A stretch of DNA of 64,000 bases, taken from NCBI GenBank assembly GCA_003222195.1, contig QHVB01000025.1, positions 1 through 64,000 on the forward strand, in the 5' to 3' direction. The DNA is from Gemmatimonadota bacterium (lineage in GTDB: Bacteria; Gemmatimonadota; Gemmatimonadetes; Gemmatimonadales; GWC2-71-9). The number at the start of each line of letters is the position of its first letter. The stretch's first letter is position 1. The notes beneath the pieces are model-generated. The model did not search any database, was not told where the DNA came from, and was given only the letters and a program-made list of their open reading frames with translations. Positions 1 through 10,300 of this stretch are shown here, in pieces. The position numbers and the translations under genes were made by a program.

Positions 1-33
1 TTGCCCCTGATCCGATCGTAGGGGCTTAACACG

Positions 34-76
34 CACGAGGGACAACCGGTGCGAGTCTTGCCGGTTGTCCCTTGTG
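34..76 (+). terminator. Strong hairpin upstream of first gene
   Basis: Two 16-base arms at 34-49 and 61-76 pair with only one G-U type mismatch around an 11-base loop, and a T-rich stretch follows. It most likely ends a gene lying left of the window. A smaller hairpin (arms at 3-8 and 20-25) precedes it. The outer part of the left arm (CACGAGGGAC) can also pair with 87-96, so two alternative structures are possible. Terminator versus leader element cannot be decided here. Confidence 0.45.
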
Positions 77-107
77 TTCTCCACGGTCCCTCGTGCAGAA
101 TCAACCC

Positions 108-557
108 ATGCGATTGACTGTCGCGCATCTGTTTGCTCTCGGATCGGTCTGTCTGCTGGCTGCGTGCTTCACGCAGACGCCGCTCGCGACGCCGATTCCC
201 GCTCCCGAGACGCGAATCGTGGCCGTGGTGACGGATACCGGCGTGCTCGCCATGGGCAATGCGATTGGATCGGGCGCAACCGAGGTTGAAGGCATCGTCG
301 CCGGCGCCGATGCGACGTCGTGGGACCTGCGCCTGCTCCGCGTGGACTACCGGAACGGCCAGTCGGTGGCCTGGAATCGCGAGCAGGTCCGCTTTCCCCG
401 CTCGGCGCTCAGTCAGGCAACCGAACGACGCTTCAGTAAGGGACGCAGCTGGATCATGGCGGGGCTGCTGACATCCACGGCGTTTCTGGCGGCGAGATTC
501 CTCGGTGTCTTTGGGGGGGGCGAGAATACAGAGAAACCGCCGCCTCCCCCGAACTAG
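108..557 (+). CDS. Small hypothetical lipoprotein with C-terminal membrane segment
   Basis: A 149-residue protein of unknown function. The ATG at 108 gives a short lipoprotein signal ending in a lipobox (LLAAC), so it is probably anchored in a membrane facing the periplasm. The middle is polar. A single hydrophobic stretch (IMAGLLTSTAFLAARFLGVF) near the C-terminus precedes a Pro-rich tail. A longer in-frame start at 72 would place extra residues before the signal and is less likely. The stop codon overlaps the stop of the convergent gene on the palindrome CTAG (554-557). No family is recognised. Confidence 0.6.
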   Translation: MRLTVAHLFALGSVCLLAACFTQTPLATPIPAPETRIVAVVTDTGVLAMGNAIGSGATEVEGIVAGADATSWDLRLLRVDYRNGQSVAWNREQVRFPRSALSQATERRFSKGRSWIMAGLLTSTAFLAARFLGVFGGGENTEKPPPPPN

Positions 558-1387
558 GCGGCCGGGGGGGGCCCTTCAGTGTCCTCCCCCACCTTGGTCC
601 AGATCACGATCACACCGCAGCGCGCATTGAGCAGATTCGCCGAGAATTCGGGCGGAATCTGCGAGGAACCGCTGTACACTTCGATCGCGACGACGTCTTC
701 CGGCGCGACATACTGATTGATCGACAGGTCTGCCGTCACCTGGAACGGCATGCCGTTGATGTAAAACAGCACCGGGCAATTGCGGGCGCCCGTAATGCCA
801 GTGGCGCGGTTCATACGCACCATCTCGTTTGATCCGAACGATCCCGCCGCCGGTTGCAGGATGACCCCGGGGACACGACGGAGAACGTCCGTAAAAACAC
901 GCGGTTGCATCCGCGCGATCTCGGCCTGATTGAAGAAATGCCCATTGCCGCGCGCGCGGCGGTGCTCGAAACCCTCCAGCACGGGGCGCAGCGCGGGCGA
1001 GCCCTTGATCTCGACCGCCTTGAGTGGAATCGGGGCCGCCACGAGCGTGACGTGCACGTCGAGTGTCTGCCCGGCGACCACGCTGATCAGCTGATCGAAC
1101 GCACGGTATCCGAGCAACCGCACTTCCAGCACCTGATCGCCGGCCCTGATGGCGGAAAGCGTAAAGCGGCCGTCGCGGCCCGACAGCACGAGCGGTGTGC
1201 CGCCGACGATACGGATCCGTGCTTGTGCAATCGGGATACCGCCTTCGGTGACCACCTGGCCCGTCAGCGTGCCTTGCGGCGTCTCCTTCGCCGATCGCCC
1301 CCCCTCCCCCTGGGCGCCGAGGTGCAGCGGCAGGAGCAATACTCCAAGAGCAAGGAGGTAATGGGCGCTAGGGAGTTGTGCTATCAC
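554..1387 (-). CDS. Carboxypeptidase-regulatory plus TonB-plug-like protein without a barrel
   Basis: About 277 residues: a signal peptide (hydrophobic core ALGVLLLPL, cleavage near AQG), a carboxypeptidase regulatory-like beta-sandwich (PQGTLTGQV to about residue 110), then a region like the plug domain of TonB-dependent receptors ending in EVYSGSS and CGVIVIWTK. No beta-barrel follows. A GTG at 1387 is preferred because GGAGAG lies 11 bases upstream. The longer TTG start at 1438 would run further into the upstream FKBP gene. It is a paralogue of the gene at 12044-12892. Its job is unknown; it may be a periplasmic partner of the SusC/D systems. Confidence 0.7.
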   Translation of the reverse strand: MIAQLPSAHYLLALGVLLLPLHLGAQGEGGRSAKETPQGTLTGQVVTEGGIPIAQARIRIVGGTPLVLSGRDGRFTLSAIRAGDQVLEVRLLGYRAFDQLISVVAGQTLDVHVTLVAAPIPLKAVEIKGSPALRPVLEGFEHRRARGNGHFFNQAEIARMQPRVFTDVLRRVPGVILQPAAGSFGSNEMVRMNRATGITGARNCPVLFYINGMPFQVTADLSINQYVAPEDVVAIEVYSGSSQIPPEFSANLLNARCGVIVIWTKVGEDTEGPPPAA

Positions 1388-1904
1388 ACGTGACGATCGG
1401 CTCTCCACCGATCTGGAGCAGTCGAATGTCGAAGACAACGGTGGAGTTGGCTGGGATGACGACTCGACCAGAATCGTTCTTCACTGCGTTGGCGCCGTAT
1501 CCCAGGCCGGGTGCGACGATAAGCCGGCGCGTGCCACAACTGCGCATGCCGATCACGCCCTGCTCGAACCCGTCGATCAGTGTGCCGACTCCCGGCGTGA
1601 AGATGAGCGGCCTCCCGATATCGATGGAGCTGTCGAATTTTGTGCCATCGAGCAGATACCCGGTGTAGTTGACCGCGACGGCGCGGCACCACGCCGTCCC
1701 ATTCCCGCTCCCAGTGTCACGGGGGATATAGCGTAACCCCCTCGTGGTCGTGACGGTGTCCCCACTGGTGCTGGCCACATCCCACGTCGCCGCGACGCAG
1801 TTCGGCCCCGAAAGTTTCTCGAAGCATCCTGCCGTCGCGGTCGCGGCGGCCGAGGCTGCCAGGACGACAGCCACAATCGAGCGCTCGAGGCCAGTTCTGA
1901 GCAT
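1368..1904 (-). CDS. FKBP-type peptidyl-prolyl isomerase lipoprotein
   Basis: A 178-residue secreted FKBP-like prolyl cis-trans isomerase that would help protein folding in the periplasm or at the outer membrane. The start at 1904 gives a signal peptide with a lipobox ending at Cys (ATAGC). The FKBP core is visible as VNYTGYLLDGTKFDSS, then GFEQGVIGM, and VVFDIRLLQI at the end, in the usual order. Extra Cys residues in the N-terminal extension could form disulphides. Its last bases overlap the start of the plug-like gene downstream on the same strand, so the two are probably co-transcribed. It diverges from the SusC gene at 2064 across a gene-free 159-base region that must hold both promoters. 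Confidence 0.85.
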   Translation of the reverse strand: MLRTGLERSIVAVVLAASAAATATAGCFEKLSGPNCVAATWDVASTSGDTVTTTRGLRYIPRDTGSGNGTAWCRAVAVNYTGYLLDGTKFDSSIDIGRPLIFTPGVGTLIDGFEQGVIGMRSCGTRRLIVAPGLGYGANAVKNDSGRVVIPANSTVVFDIRLLQIGGEPIVTCDSTTP

Positions 1905-2063
1905 GGGGTTGAGGCTCGCTGCCGGTCCGCAGACTGTCAAGCCGCGCCGAATTCCCTTGCGGGGCTCCCGACCAGGGTTCAGAATAGAAACATCGTCAAA
2001 GAGGCCGTCTCACACCCTGCCTGAATCGCAGTTCCACACACTTCGCGACGGAGAGGTGCAGCT

Positions 2064-5000
2064 ATGAAAGATCCATCTCGTGTATTGCAGATCTCGGCGG
2101 TCATCGCGCTCCTCGTCGGAACGGTCCCGGTCGCCGCGGCACAGCAAGGGGCGGTGGGGGGCGTGGTCACGGACCAAACCTCTGGCAATCCGATCGGCGC
2201 GGCGCGTGTGGCGGCCGTCGGCACCGCGGTCTTCGCGCAAACCAATGCGACCGGTCGCTATGTGCTCTCGGGCCTGTCGGCGGGGGAAGTGACGCTGCGG
2301 GTCAGCGCGATCGGCTACGGCGCCGTGACGCGAGTCGTCACCGTGGCAGCGGGCGAAGCGGCGACGCAGGATTTCGCGCTGACGCTCCAACCGTACTCGC
2401 TCGATGAGATCGTCGTGACCGCGACGGGGGAGCAGGCGAAGCGCGAAGTGGGGAACGTCATCAACAGCATCCGCGCGGATTCCCTCGTCCAAACCCGACC
2501 CATCGCCAACATGAACGATCTGCTCAGCGCGAAGGCGCCCGGAGTCGAGGTCCTCGCGGGGAATCTGACCGGCTCCGGTTCGCGCGTGCGGATCCGCGGA
2601 ACCAACAGCTTGTCGCTCAACAACGAGCCGCTGTACATCATTGACGGCGTCCGCATGACCGCCGACAACAACTCCTCCAGCATCGGGATCGGCGGCACCA
2701 ATCCTAGCCGGATCAACGACATCAACCCCGAGGAGATCGAGTCGATCGAGGTCGTCAAAGGTCCCTCAGCCGCGGCGCTCTACGGCACGGCAGCGTCCAC
2801 CGGCGTCATCATCATCACGACCAAGCGCGGCCGGCCGGGCCCAGCACGGTGGAGCGTGTACGCCGAACAGGGTTTCATTACGGATCAAAACACCTACCCC
2901 AATGCCTATCGGGGCTGGCGTACCACGCCGACGGCATCGACCCCCACCAACGGCGTGCAGTGCATTCTGACACAAGTGGCGGCCGGAACGTGCACGCAGG
3001 ACAGCGTGACCAGTTTCAATTTGTTCACCGACCCCCAGACGACGCCGAATGCAATGGGATACCGCAACCAGTACGGTGTCCAGGTCTCGGGCGGGTCGGA
3101 TGCGTCCAGCTACTTCGTTTCGGGTGAATACGAGAACGAGGTCAGCCAGCTCAAGATGCCGCCGTTTGCGGTGGACACGCTCCTCAAGATTCGGCAGATC
3201 AGCGAGGTCCCGTTCGAGCAGTTGCGCCCCAACGCCCGTCGCCGGGTGAGCCTGCGGGCGAATGTCGAGACGCACCCGAACTCGCGCCTCGACCTCGCGA
3301 TATCAACCGGATTTGTATCGAGCACGCAGCGGCTCCCCCAGACGGACAACAACACCACCGGGTTGCTTTCCAATGGGCTGGGCGGGCCGGGCAACAAGGA
3401 CAACGGCCGGTACGGCTATCGGGCCTTCACGCCCAACGAGTTCTTCTCCGAGACGGTGAACCAGAACATCAACCGGTTCATCGGCAGCGGCACGGCCAAC
3501 TGGCGGCCGACGAGCTGGCTCGCGTTCCGCGCCACGAGCGGGCTCGACTTCACCCAACGGCTCGACACCGATCTCTGCCGCCGCGAAGAGTGCGTGGATT
3601 TCGGCACGGTCAAGACAGGGTTCAAGACCGACAACCGCACGAATTTCTTCTCGTATACCGGGGATGCGAGCGGCACGGCTACGTTCCAACTGACTCCGAC
3701 GCTCTCCTCACGCACCACGCTCGGCATGCAGTACCTGAAGACGGTCTTCGACCGCAACGGGGCTGCCGCGGAGAACCTCTCTCCTGGGTTCACCACAGTC
3801 GATGCCGGGGCGATCCAGCGCGTGAGCGAAGTGACGGACATCGGCAAAACGTTCGGCGCATTCGTCGAAGAGCACGTCGGTTTCAAGGACCGGGTGTTCG
3901 TGACGGGCGCACTGCGCGTGGACGATAACAGCGCGTTCGGCTCGAGCTTCAAGGCCGTGTATTACCCGAAGCTCAGCGTCAGCTACGTGATCTCCGACGA
4001 GCCGTTCTTCCCGCGCTGGAGCTGGCTCAACAACATGCGGCTGCGCGCCGCCATCGGCGCATCCGGCGTGCAGCCCGGCACGACCGACGCCCTCCGCTTC
4101 TTTTCCCCGGGGATCGCCCGCATCGAGAGCGCGGACAATCCCGTCATCATCTTCTCGGCCCTGGGGAACACCAAGCTCAAGCCGGAACGGGCGCGAGAAA
4201 TCGAAATCGGCGGCGAGGCCACGTTGTTCAACAGCCGCCTCAACCTCAATCTGACCTATTACAACAAGCGCACGAGCGACGCCCTGATCGCGCGCATCCT
4301 GCCGCCGTCCGCCGGCGCCAGCGTCTCGCGGTTCGAGAACCTGGGTGCCGTCGTGAATCGCGGCGTCGAGATCCTGGCCGATGCGCGGGTGCTGGACAAA
4401 CCGAACATCGGCTGGGACCTGAGCGTCAGCGCCGGATACAACACGAACTTTATCGCCGACATGGGAGGCGTGCCGCCGATCATTGGCACCACCACCCGTC
4501 AGATCACGGGGTACCCCATCAACGGTTGGTGGCAGCGGCCGTACACCTTCTCCGACACGGATGGGAACGGCATCATCACCGCGAACGAGATAACGGTCGC
4601 CGATTCCGCCCGGTTCGTGGGCTATGCCAATCCGCGGTGGGAAATCGTCTACACGACGGGGTGGGATCTGTTCAAAAAGAAATTCCGGCTCCTTGCCCTG
4701 TTCGATCACAAGACTGGGTTCTACCAGCTCAACGGCACCGAGCGCATCCGCTGCGAGTCCCGGCTCAATTGCCGCGGCCTCGTGGATCCCAACGCGCCGC
4801 TGTCGGAGCAAGCGCGGGTCGTGGCACTCCGTGAGACGCCATCCCGCACGCAATGGGGGTTCATCGAGAAAGCGTCATTCGTGCGGCTGCGGGAGCTCTC
4901 GATGACCTACGACCTCCCGCAGCGGTGGGCCCGGATGTTCTCGGCGAGTCGGCTCAGCTTCACCGTCGCGGGCCGTAATATCTGGAAGTCGACCCCGTGG

Positions 5001-5114
5001 AGCGGCATGGACCCCGAGGCGAACTACTTCGAGGGCGCCACCGGCATCGTGAGCAACTTCCAGACGGCGCCGCCGCCGACACTCTGGACATTCCGCCTGA
5101 ACGTGGGGTTCTGA
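2064..5114 (+). CDS. SusC/RagA-family TonB-dependent outer-membrane transporter
   Basis: A 1016-residue transporter that would import a nutrient too large for porins, using TonB energy, with the SusD-like lipoprotein next to it as a lid. Order seen: signal peptide cut near AAAQQ, carboxypeptidase regulatory-like domain (about 28-115), the motif DEIVVTATG, plug domain (IRGTNSLSL, YIIDGVRM, EVVKGPSAAALYG, GVIIITTKRG), then a long Tyr/Arg-rich barrel ending in an aromatic residue (LNVGF). The ATG at 2064 has GGAGAGG upstream. SusD starts 2 bases after its stop. No glycosidase is near, so the substrate is unknown; peptides or plant polymers are possible. Confidence 0.93.
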   Translation: MKDPSRVLQISAVIALLVGTVPVAAAQQGAVGGVVTDQTSGNPIGAARVAAVGTAVFAQTNATGRYVLSGLSAGEVTLRVSAIGYGAVTRVVTVAAGEAATQDFALTLQPYSLDEIVVTATGEQAKREVGNVINSIRADSLVQTRPIANMNDLLSAKAPGVEVLAGNLTGSGSRVRIRGTNSLSLNNEPLYIIDGVRMTADNNSSSIGIGGTNPSRINDINPEEIESIEVVKGPSAAALYGTAASTGVIIITTKRGRPGPARWSVYAEQGFITDQNTYPNAYRGWRTTPTASTPTNGVQCILTQVAAGTCTQDSVTSFNLFTDPQTTPNAMGYRNQYGVQVSGGSDASSYFVSGEYENEVSQLKMPPFAVDTLLKIRQISEVPFEQLRPNARRRVSLRANVETHPNSRLDLAISTGFVSSTQRLPQTDNNTTGLLSNGLGGPGNKDNGRYGYRAFTPNEFFSETVNQNINRFIGSGTANWRPTSWLAFRATSGLDFTQRLDTDLCRREECVDFGTVKTGFKTDNRTNFFSYTGDASGTATFQLTPTLSSRTTLGMQYLKTVFDRNGAAAENLSPGFTTVDAGAIQRVSEVTDIGKTFGAFVEEHVGFKDRVFVTGALRVDDNSAFGSSFKAVYYPKLSVSYVISDEPFFPRWSWLNNMRLRAAIGASGVQPGTTDALRFFSPGIARIESADNPVIIFSALGNTKLKPERAREIEIGGEATLFNSRLNLNLTYYNKRTSDALIARILPPSAGASVSRFENLGAVVNRGVEILADARVLDKPNIGWDLSVSAGYNTNFIADMGGVPPIIGTTTRQITGYPINGWWQRPYTFSDTDGNGIITANEITVADSARFVGYANPRWEIVYTTGWDLFKKKFRLLALFDHKTGFYQLNGTERIRCESRLNCRGLVDPNAPLSEQARVVALRETPSRTQWGFIEKASFVRLRELSMTYDLPQRWARMFSASRLSFTVAGRNIWKSTPWSGMDPEANYFEGATGIVSNFQTAPPPTLWTFRLNVGF

Positions 5115-5116
5115 CC

Positions 5117-6505
5117 ATGCGCGCACACACAAACATGAGACTGCCCGTGTTGGGCGCGCTTGGCGCGCTGCTCCTGGCGGTGCAGGCCTGTACCAAAGAA
5201 CTGCTCCAGGTGAATGATCCCGACATCATCCTGGACGAGACGCTGAAAGCGAGCTCGGCCGCAGGCGCGCAGGGCCTGCACAACGGCGCCATTCTGCGGC
5301 TCGAGCAGGCCACGGCGGGCACGCAGGGGCCCGATGCGCTGTTCGTCTTCGGTGGACTACTGACCGACGAGTGGCAATCCGGAGACACCTTCATTCAGCG
5401 TAATACGATGGACCAGCGGATCTGGGATCCGCAGAACACGTTCAACGCGGGGCCGTACCGCAACTTGAACCGCGTCCGCGTGCTCTCAGAAGCGGCCATC
5501 AACGCGCTCCGACAGTACAAGCCCGTTCCGGCCACGAACATCGGTCGGATGTTCGCTTTCATTTCCTATGTCCAAGCGCTGATGGGAGAGCATTATTGCA
5601 ACGGGACTCCGCTCAGCGATCTCGAGGGGACCAACGTCGTGCCGGGCCAGCCGATTTCCAATGACTCGATGTTCGGGCTGGCGCTGGCGAACGCCGATTC
5701 GGCGGCGGCGAACCTCGGCGGCGGGGACAGCGCGAAAGTGGCCCAGCTGATCCAGGTGGTGCGGGGGCGCGCCCTGCTCGACCGTGGTCAATTCGCCGCC
5801 GCGGCGGCGGCGGTGGCGGCAGTTCCGGACAATTTCCATTACGACGTCGAGTATTCGATCGCGTCGGGCGACAATCAGAGCTGGGCGCTCAACGCCAGCG
5901 CCAGGCGCTATACGCTCGGGGATGCTGAAGGCACGAATGGGCTCAATTATCGCGCCGCTCTCGATCCTCGTATTCCCAACAGACGTGGGCCCGATCGGAT
6001 TTTTGACACGGCATTTCCAAGACCGGTCGATCGGCAAGGAATCTGGGGACGGGAAAGCAGCATCAAGATCGCATCCGGGATCGAAGCACGGCTGATCGAG
6101 GCGGAGAGTGCACTGAAGGCGGGTGATGCAACCACGTGGCTGACGAAGCTCAACCAGTTGCGTGGGGCGGCCGGGGCGGCGCTACTCCCGGTCCCGGTCG
6201 ATACGAGTTACCGGCCGGTTGCCGGTACGCTCCTGGCGGCCCTCACCGATCCGGGTGCGTCGGTCCCAGACACACTCAGAATCAAGCTCATGTTTCGCGA
6301 GCGGGCGTTCTGGATGTTCGGCACCGGCCACCGGCTGGGTGACATGCGCCGGCTCATGCGGCAGTACGGCCGCACCGAGGCTCAGGTCTACCCGATTGGG
6401 CCGTGGTTCAAAGGCGGGAACTACGGCGACGCGATTCAAATGCCCGTGCCGTTCGACGAGCAGAACAATCCGAACTTCGTGACCTGCACGGATCGTAATC
6501 CCTAA
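5117..6505 (+). CDS. SusD/RagB-family substrate-binding lipoprotein
   Basis: A 462-residue surface lipoprotein expected to cap the SusC barrel encoded just upstream. The N-terminus carries a signal peptide with a lipobox ending at Cys (AVQAC), then the alpha-helical repeats typical of SusD. The C-terminal part has the family's RERAFWMFG / HRLGDMRRL segment and ends with a PVPFDEQNNPNF-type tail. The start at 5117 is chosen over the longer frame from 4997 because the latter lies inside susC. A run of Ala codons occurs near 5800. Substrate not predictable. Confidence 0.9.
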   Translation: MRAHTNMRLPVLGALGALLLAVQACTKELLQVNDPDIILDETLKASSAAGAQGLHNGAILRLEQATAGTQGPDALFVFGGLLTDEWQSGDTFIQRNTMDQRIWDPQNTFNAGPYRNLNRVRVLSEAAINALRQYKPVPATNIGRMFAFISYVQALMGEHYCNGTPLSDLEGTNVVPGQPISNDSMFGLALANADSAAANLGGGDSAKVAQLIQVVRGRALLDRGQFAAAAAAVAAVPDNFHYDVEYSIASGDNQSWALNASARRYTLGDAEGTNGLNYRAALDPRIPNRRGPDRIFDTAFPRPVDRQGIWGRESSIKIASGIEARLIEAESALKAGDATTWLTKLNQLRGAAGAALLPVPVDTSYRPVAGTLLAALTDPGASVPDTLRIKLMFRERAFWMFGTGHRLGDMRRLMRQYGRTEAQVYPIGPWFKGGNYGDAIQMPVPFDEQNNPNFVTCTDRNP

Positions 6506-6522
6506 AGCTTGAGACTAGAGGC

Positions 6523-6589
6523 AGGGATTAGGGATTGGGGGGCCGATGGGCCCCCCTTTTCGCTTCCTGAGCTTCCCATCCCCAATCCC
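6523..6589. repeat. Inverted word repeat (GGGATT words) between convergent genes
   Basis: The left arm at 6523-6540 repeats GGGATTAGGGATTGGGG. The right arm at 6575-6589 holds its complement (CCCATCCCCAATCCC). The G-rich hairpin at 6537-6560 sits between them. It follows the general design of the other locus-specific word repeats in the window. Confidence 0.6.
6537..6560 (+). terminator. Rho-independent terminator after susD
   Basis: An 8-bp perfect GC stem (6537-6544 with 6549-6556), a 4-base loop and TTTT follow the susD stop by 31 bases. It would separate the susCD pair from the convergent plug-like gene ending at 6602. Confidence 0.75.
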
Positions 6590-6601
6590 GACGCCGAGCC
6601 C

Positions 6602-7024
6602 CTACTTTGCCCGGGTGGTGATGATGACGACGCCGCTCGCCGAGGCGCCGCCGAAATAGGTCGTCGCGTCCATCGCGTTCAGGACTTGGATCTTGAAGAT
6701 GTCGGCGGCCGCAATCTGCTGCAGCATCTGCAGGTCGCCGATCCGCACGTTGTCCAGAACCACCCGGACCTGATCGTCGAGGTAGATGCTGCTGCGCCCG
6801 CGGCGCTGGATCGCCGACGCGGTGCCGCGCGGTGTTTCTCGCAGATGAATGCTGGGTACGGTGAGTCGGAGCGCGTCCCACGCGCTCTTGGCCCCCGATG
6901 CCGCGATCTGCTCCTGGGTAATGAGCGTGCCGAGGTCGGGGGGGACGCTCGCGGCGTTCTGCGGCTGGGATCGCGGCGCGTTGCACGCTATGGCGAGCGC
7001 CACAGCGACCAGGAGGACTCGCAT
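6602..7024 (-). CDS. Small TonB-plug-like lipoprotein
   Basis: A 140-residue protein. The ATG at 7024 gives a short signal with a lipobox (AIAC). The rest resembles only the second half of a TonB receptor plug: DVWDAL-like segment (SAWDALRLTVPS), a YLDD turn matching the YIDG of plugs, and an ending TYFGGASASGVVIITTRAK that matches the plug end of SusC proteins. No barrel and no regulatory-like domain. It lies between the two SusC/D pairs on the opposite strand. Function unknown; it could bind or mimic a plug. Confidence 0.65.
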   Translation of the reverse strand: MRVLLVAVALAIACNAPRSQPQNAASVPPDLGTLITQEQIAASGAKSAWDALRLTVPSIHLRETPRGTASAIQRRGRSSIYLDDQVRVVLDNVRIGDLQMLQQIAAADIFKIQVLNAMDATTYFGGASASGVVIITTRAK

Positions 7025-7306
7025 TGGTTGAGGGTGGGCCGCGGGCGGGGGAATGTCAAGACTCGTAGGGGTTCCCTTGCGTGCTCCGAAACAGTTCATC
7101 AGTATAGGGCGAGGGCCAACCGTCACTCTGGAGGCTGCATGGATCAAATTTCCGTCCGCTGCGTTTTGCGCCGTCAGCGCAACATCATCATCCCCGGTCG
7201 ATGTAGTCGCTAGGCCGACACGTTGCGTCTTCGCGCGGGCTCCGGCCACGGGCGAACCGTACTACTCCGCACACACTTGAACCTCTCAGCGTGAGGGTAA
7301 CGGACT

Positions 7307-10300
7307 ATGCGATTTAGCATCGGTAGGGGATTTTTCGGCGCCGCCTTGGCGCTGGGCGCGCTGTCGCTCGCGCCGCCGGCTGTGGCGCAGCAAACTGCGG
7401 CCGTCCAGGGCATGATCACGGACATCGCGTCCGGCGCACCCATCGCCGACGCGCGCGTCACGATCGTCGGCACGGTGCTCCAAAGCACGACCAACGTCCT
7501 GGGCAACTATCGGATTACCGGCATTCCGGCCGGCAATGTCAGCGTCCAGGTCAGGCGCATCGGGTACAAGACGCTGACTGCGGCGGTGACGCTCGCCGAA
7601 GGTCAGGAATTCACCGGCAACTACGCGCTCAACGCGTCGGTCGTGCAGCTCGAGGAAATCGTGGTCACCGGCACGGCCGGAGACCAGCGAGCCCGTTCGC
7701 AGGCGGCGCAGGTCGCCGTCCTCGACGTGGCGGGGCTGCGGCAGGTGCAACCGACGCCCACCGTCGCGAGTGATTTGCAGTCGCGCATTCCCGGTGTTTC
7801 CGTCACCGCGGCATCCGGATCATCCGGCGCGTCGACGCAGATCCGCGTGCGGGGTGCGTCGTCGATCTCGCTCAGCAACGAGCCGCTGCTGTATGTGGAC
7901 GGGGTGCGGGTTACCGCGCAGGGCGCGCCACAGTTCTTCACCGGCGGTCAATCGTATGATCGCCTGAACGACATCGAGCCCGACGACATCGAATCGATCG
8001 AGCTGGTGAAGGGCCCGGCTGCAGCGACGCTGTACGGCGCCGATGCCTCAGCAGGTGTCATCCAGGTGATCACCAAGCGCGGCCGGCCCGGCAGCGGGAA
8101 GTTCAGCCAGAGCGTCAGCGTGGACTACAACGCGATCAATAAGAACTTCACGCCACGCACGAACTATGGGCGTTGCTCCCCGGCGCAGGTCGCGGATACC
8201 AACCGCATACTCTGTTTCAAGCAGCCCGCGGGTACACTCGTCAGCGACAATCCGTTGCTGCGCCAGGGGGCGTTCCGGACAGGCCAGACCGTCGGTCTGA
8301 ATTGGAGCGGCCGCGGTGGTGGTCAGAACTACGGCTACTACACGTCGCTGAATCGTGAGACCGAAAACGGCGTGTTGCCCAACAACGGTTTCGATCGCAG
8401 CGGCGGGCGTCTGAACTTCAACTGGATCCCGACGCCGAAGCTCACGCTGGACGCGGGCATCGGGATTACCGTCTCCCGGACGGATCTGCCCGACAATGAC
8501 AACAACATCTTCGGCTGGCTCGGCAACGCGCAGCTCGGCTCGCCATTGACGCGCACCAAGGACAGTACGGGTCCGAATGGCTGGTTTGGGATTCAGCGCG
8601 ACGTGGCGGCGATGATGGCGATCAACAATCAGCGCTACTCGCACCGCAGCATCGCGAGCTTCACGGCGAATTTCGCGCCGCGCGCCAATTTCACCCACCG
8701 GCTGACCGCGGGCCTGGACTGGGTTCGGGAAGAGGACCGCCGCTTCTTGCCCAGGAATGCGCGCGGCTCTTACCCGATCAACACCGGACAGATTTCGGAA
8801 GATCGGCGTGGCGTTGAGCGGCATACCCTCGACTACCTGGGCAATTTCCAGCACGACTTGTCCGACAAGCTGGTATCGAACCTGTCGTTCGGCTTTCAGC
8901 TCGTAGAGACGCGCGAGGAGCAGGTATTCGCGACGGGTGAAGGCCTGACCGTCAATTCGAACAACACCGTGAGTGGTGCCGCGTCGACCTCGGGTGGCCA
9001 GGATTGGGTCATGCAGCGGTCCATCGGGTTCATCGGGCAATGGCAGGTGGCATTGAATAACCGCCTGACGGGACAGGTCGGATTGCGCTACGACAATGCG
9101 TCCTCGTTCGGACAGAATACCCATTGGGTGGTCTTGCCCAAGGTGGGCGTGTCATGGGTTGCGAGTGACGAGCCGTTCTGGCACGTCGGCCCGGTGAATA
9201 CGCTGCGGTTACGCGCCGCGTGGGGTCAGACCGGCCGCATCCCGCAGGCGGGTGCGTCGCTCACGACGTTGCAGTCGCTGCCGTATCTGGACGCCAGCGG
9301 CGTTTCATCGGGCGCGGTGCCGCTCAATCCGGGAAACCCAAACCTCCGGTTCGAGCGGGGCTCTGAGTTCGAGGCAGGGTTCGACGCAGGCTTTATGAAA
9401 GACCTCATCGGCGTCGAGCTGACGTTCTTCAATAAGACAAGCAAGGACCTGTTGCTGCAGCAACCGCTCCCGCCTTCCTCCGGTTACACTCAAGGCGGCC
9501 CAGCGGCGGGCAACCCGATCGGCGGTTTCCCCTTCATCAACGTAGGGAAACTTGTCAATCGCGGCCTCGAGATCTCGGCGCACGCGGTGCCGGTGAATCG
9601 ACCCAATGTGTCGTGGGACGTTCGGGTGGGGGCCAACACGCTGCACAACGAGGTCACCGACATGGGCCACGGTGTGGACAGTATCCCGCCGTTCGGCATC
9701 CTGAACCGGGTGCAGACGGGCTGGCAGCTCGGTGCGTGGCGGACGCACAAGATCGTCAGTGTCGACACCACGACGGGCGTGGTGGTCGTGACTGAGCACA
9801 ACGTGTTCGCCGGCAACGTGCTGCCCACGTTCGAAGGCAACGTATCGACGAACCTGACCGTGATGCGGAACCTGCGGTTCTATGGGCTGATCGACACCAA
9901 GCGTGGCCACAAGGTCCGGAACTTCACCGATTTCTTCCGTGAGACGCAGCTCGTACGGAGTAACAACCGGCTTGATACGCTGCAGCTGAGCAAGGTCGAG
10001 CGGTTGCGGCGCTATGGGAATCCGAACGCCGGTCTGAGTATCCCAGCGTTCATCACTGACAGCTCCGCGAGCGGGTTGACGGTGAACGACGTCCAGGACG
10101 CCTACATCCAGGACGCCACGTTCATCCGGCTCCGCGAGCTTTCGGTGAGTTACACGCTGCCGCAGCGATGGGCCCGCATGCTCCAGGCCACCACGGCGAC
10201 GATCACGCTCGCCGGTCAGAACCTGGCGCTGTGGACCAAATTCCAGGGCTTCGATCCCGAAGTCGTCTCGAACGCGCTGGCGCTGTACAACCGCGACGAC

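Noticed and set aside
5779-5830. GCC/GCG-rich run in susD as a repeat element
   Set aside because: It is a run of Ala codons in a helix, not an inverted or tandem word array.
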